Shown piece by piece: positions 62,821 to 64,000 of a DNA stretch of 64,000 nt; the first letter of the stretch is position 1; each line of letters opens with the position of its first letter. A program made the translations under genes and the position numbers. The DNA is from Terriglobales bacterium. Its GTDB lineage: Bacteria > Acidobacteriota > Terriglobia > Terriglobales > Acidobacteriaceae. The notes beneath the pieces are model-generated. The model worked only from the letters and a program-made list of their open reading frames with translations. It had not been told where the DNA came from and did not search any database. The DNA is taken from positions 96,363 through 160,362 of the forward strand of contig DASTZZ010000111.1 of assembly GCA_035764005.1 (NCBI GenBank), in the 5' to 3' direction.

Positions 62821-63595
62821 GCACTACATGCAACATTCGTTTCCAGCGGGTCTGATCAAGGAAGTGCAGGGCCACATGTCCGTAGAACGCGACGCGATCG
62901 CCCGCGGATGTTTTTTCGTACTGATTCTCAGGTGTTTGGAACGACCAATAGATAAAGAGCGGTCTTCCGATGATGTTTTCTCGCGGGATTGTGCCGAAGT
63001 AGCGGCTGTCGTGACTTACATCGCGGTTGTCCCCCATGACGAAATAACGGCCGGGAGGAACGACGATGTCTTCACCTTGCCGAATTGGCCAGCCTGCGAT
63101 CACCTTTTCGCCGGCCTGCCATGGAGGAATAGAAGGAAAGTTGTCCCGATATGGAACGTAATCGCCGACGCTGTGAATGACATACGGCTCTTTCAGAGCT
63201 TCGCCGTTGCGATAGACCACTGCATCACGCAGGTGTATGCGATCTCCAGGAATGCCGATCACGCGCTTCACGAGGTGCAGGTCCGGGGTCTCAACAGAGT
63301 AGAAGACGACGATGTCACCTCGCTGAATCGGCCGGCTATGCTCGAAGAATGCCCACGAGGTTGGCGGGGCGATGGTGATCCGATCGACAAAGACATGATC
63401 GCCCACAAGAAGCGTGTTCTCCATCGAGCTGGAGGGGATCTCGAAGGCTTGAATGTTGAACGCGATGATGAAAAGAGCCGTGGCTAAGACCATCGCCATG
63501 GAAGAGAGTGCTTCCATGCGAGTTTCTTTCTTCTTTTCAGGCTTGCTGGAGTTTTGCGCCTTCGTCTTCAGTCTGATTCGCTTTACGCGTTTCAT
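62816..63595 (-). CDS. lepB: Signal peptidase I
   Basis: 259 residues. One N-terminal helix (SSMAMVLATALFIIAFNIQA), catalytic Ser57 in FEIPSSSMENTLLVGD, catalytic Lys110 in LHLVKRVIGIPGDRIH, and box E GDNRDVSHDSRYFG. Cleaves signal peptides from exported proteins on the outer face of the inner membrane. The basic N-terminal 27 residues are cytoplasmic. The stop codon lies within palindromic element copy B. No neighbour on the same strand is close enough to be an operon partner. Confidence 0.94.
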   Translation of the reverse strand: MKRVKRIRLKTKAQNSSKPEKKKETRMEALSSMAMVLATALFIIAFNIQAFEIPSSSMENTLLVGDHVFVDRITIAPPTSWAFFEHSRPIQRGDIVVFYSVETPDLHLVKRVIGIPGDRIHLRDAVVYRNGEALKEPYVIHSVGDYVPYRDNFPSIPPWQAGEKVIAGWPIRQGEDIVVPPGRYFVMGDNRDVSHDSRYFGTIPRENIIGRPLFIYWSFQTPENQYEKTSAGDRVAFYGHVALHFLDQTRWKRMLHVVR

Positions 63596-63880
63596 GGCAT
63601 CCGCCTCTGAAAGCAGTATGCAGCATATAAGGTGTTTTCGCTTTCCGTGGTCACAAATTAGGTGCTGCCAAAAACAGGAATGTTGCCGCCCAGAGATCTG
63701 TCATCCTGAGCGCCTCTTTTGCGCGAAGGACCTCCCGGAATGCTTCAGACTGAAATGCGCTCGCCAGGCTCTTCCCCCTAAAATCCAGGATTTCTGGTGG
63801 AGGAGCCACGCAGGCGGCACTTAAATCCTAAGCATCGCGGGAGATCCTTCGTCCGCCTAAGGCGGACTCAGATGTGATGA
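63596..63880. repeat. Intergenic repeats beside the IS110 element
   Basis: No gene. From 63700 GTCATCCTGAGCG, then AAGGACCTCCCGGAATG; near 63838 GGGAGATCCTTCG and the hairpin GTCCGCC-TAA-GGCGGAC. These are parts of a common acidobacterial palindromic repeat whose far end (expected GGATGAC) is not seen, probably because the IS110 element is inserted in it. Confidence 0.6.
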
Positions 63881-63944
63881 AAACGGGTGTGCCTCCTATA
63901 GGGTAGACGTGCTCGAAGCACAAGACCCATTTCAGGAGGCACCG

Positions 63945-64000
63945 ATGATCCACGTAGGAGTAGATCTTCACCAGAGATTTTGTTACATGACGGCGTTAGA
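63945..64000 (+). mobile_element. IS110-family transposase, first 18 codons (cut by window edge)
   Basis: ATG 63945 with AGGAGG 6 bases upstream. The product starts MIHVGVDLHQRFCYMTAL; V-G-V-D-L-H is the conserved N-terminal RuvC-like motif of IS110 transposases, with the first catalytic Asp. About 60 bp upstream (from about 63880) is the likely non-coding left end of the element, with GTGCTCGAAGCAC and the inverted pair GTGCCTCCT/AGGAGGCAC. Confidence 0.82.

Overview
The window is about 58% G+C and looks like a chromosomal segment of an acidobacterium (Acidobacteriota, most likely Terriglobales/Koribacter-like). This is inferred from the gene set: a very large Oar-type TonB-dependent receptor with an N-terminal carboxypeptidase-regulatory-like domain, two more proteins built from such domains, a sortilin/VPS10-type Asp-box protein, Tat-exported Gfo/Idh/MocA and TIM-barrel sugar enzymes, an ALDH16-like double aldehyde dehydrogenase beside deoC, and many long palindromic intergenic repeats. 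No rRNA, tRNA or CRISPR array was seen.

Layout. 1-3.6 kb: the N-terminal part of a secreted parvulin-type prolyl isomerase (minus, cut by the window edge), a cation diffusion facilitator with a tripled C-terminal domain, a glutaredoxin-like gene whose first active-site cysteine codon is UGA (a selenoprotein candidate), and an EamA transporter. 3.8-15.9 kb (minus): a sugar-oxidation cluster (two Gfo/Idh/MocA oxidoreductases, two sugar isomerase/epimerase-like TIM barrels, of which one of each kind is Tat-exported), the Oar-like receptor, a cupin and two carboxypeptidase-regulatory-domain proteins. 16.3-25 kb: the Asp-box protein, an outer-membrane-lipoprotein-type protein, deoC with an ALDH16-like enzyme, and a YjbR-type protein. 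25-29.7 kb: glycosyltransferase, HD-GYP response regulator, secreted unknown protein, FmdE-like protein, HtrA-like protease.

29.7-34.9 kb is an accessory island of decayed genes and repeats: a phage terminase remnant, an IS200-like Y1 transposase bounded by triple-hairpin ends, a frameshifted gene with a small upstream partner, a pilin-like secreted protein, a REP-associated transposase (RAYT) beside hairpins with constant loops and varied stems, and short tandem repeats. Family members of its dispersed palindromes recur outside the island, often right behind stop codons.

34.9-40.8 kb (minus): a tripartite RND efflux system. 41-43.7 kb: two small unknown genes and a DUF47/PhoU-like plus Pit phosphate transporter pair. 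44-48.9 kb: asparagine synthase, ArnT-like glycosyltransferase and MacB-like permease overlapping head to tail. 48.9-53.6 kb: a PilZ protein, a STAS protein, and cytochrome c oxidase subunits II and I with a small CxxC membrane protein. 53.7-63.6 kb: a large secreted unknown protein, an M48 metalloprotease, TonB, a beta-propeller lipoprotein, a TPR protein and signal peptidase I. The right edge holds the start of an IS110-family transposase.

Most notable: the in-frame UGA at the CxxC motif of the glutaredoxin-like gene, followed at bacterial-SECIS distance by a perfect 8-bp hairpin; and several families of palindromic elements with compensatory stem changes. Two copies of one family supply the stop codon of the adjoining gene at the same position in the element. 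All functional statements are from reading the sequence; no database search was run.
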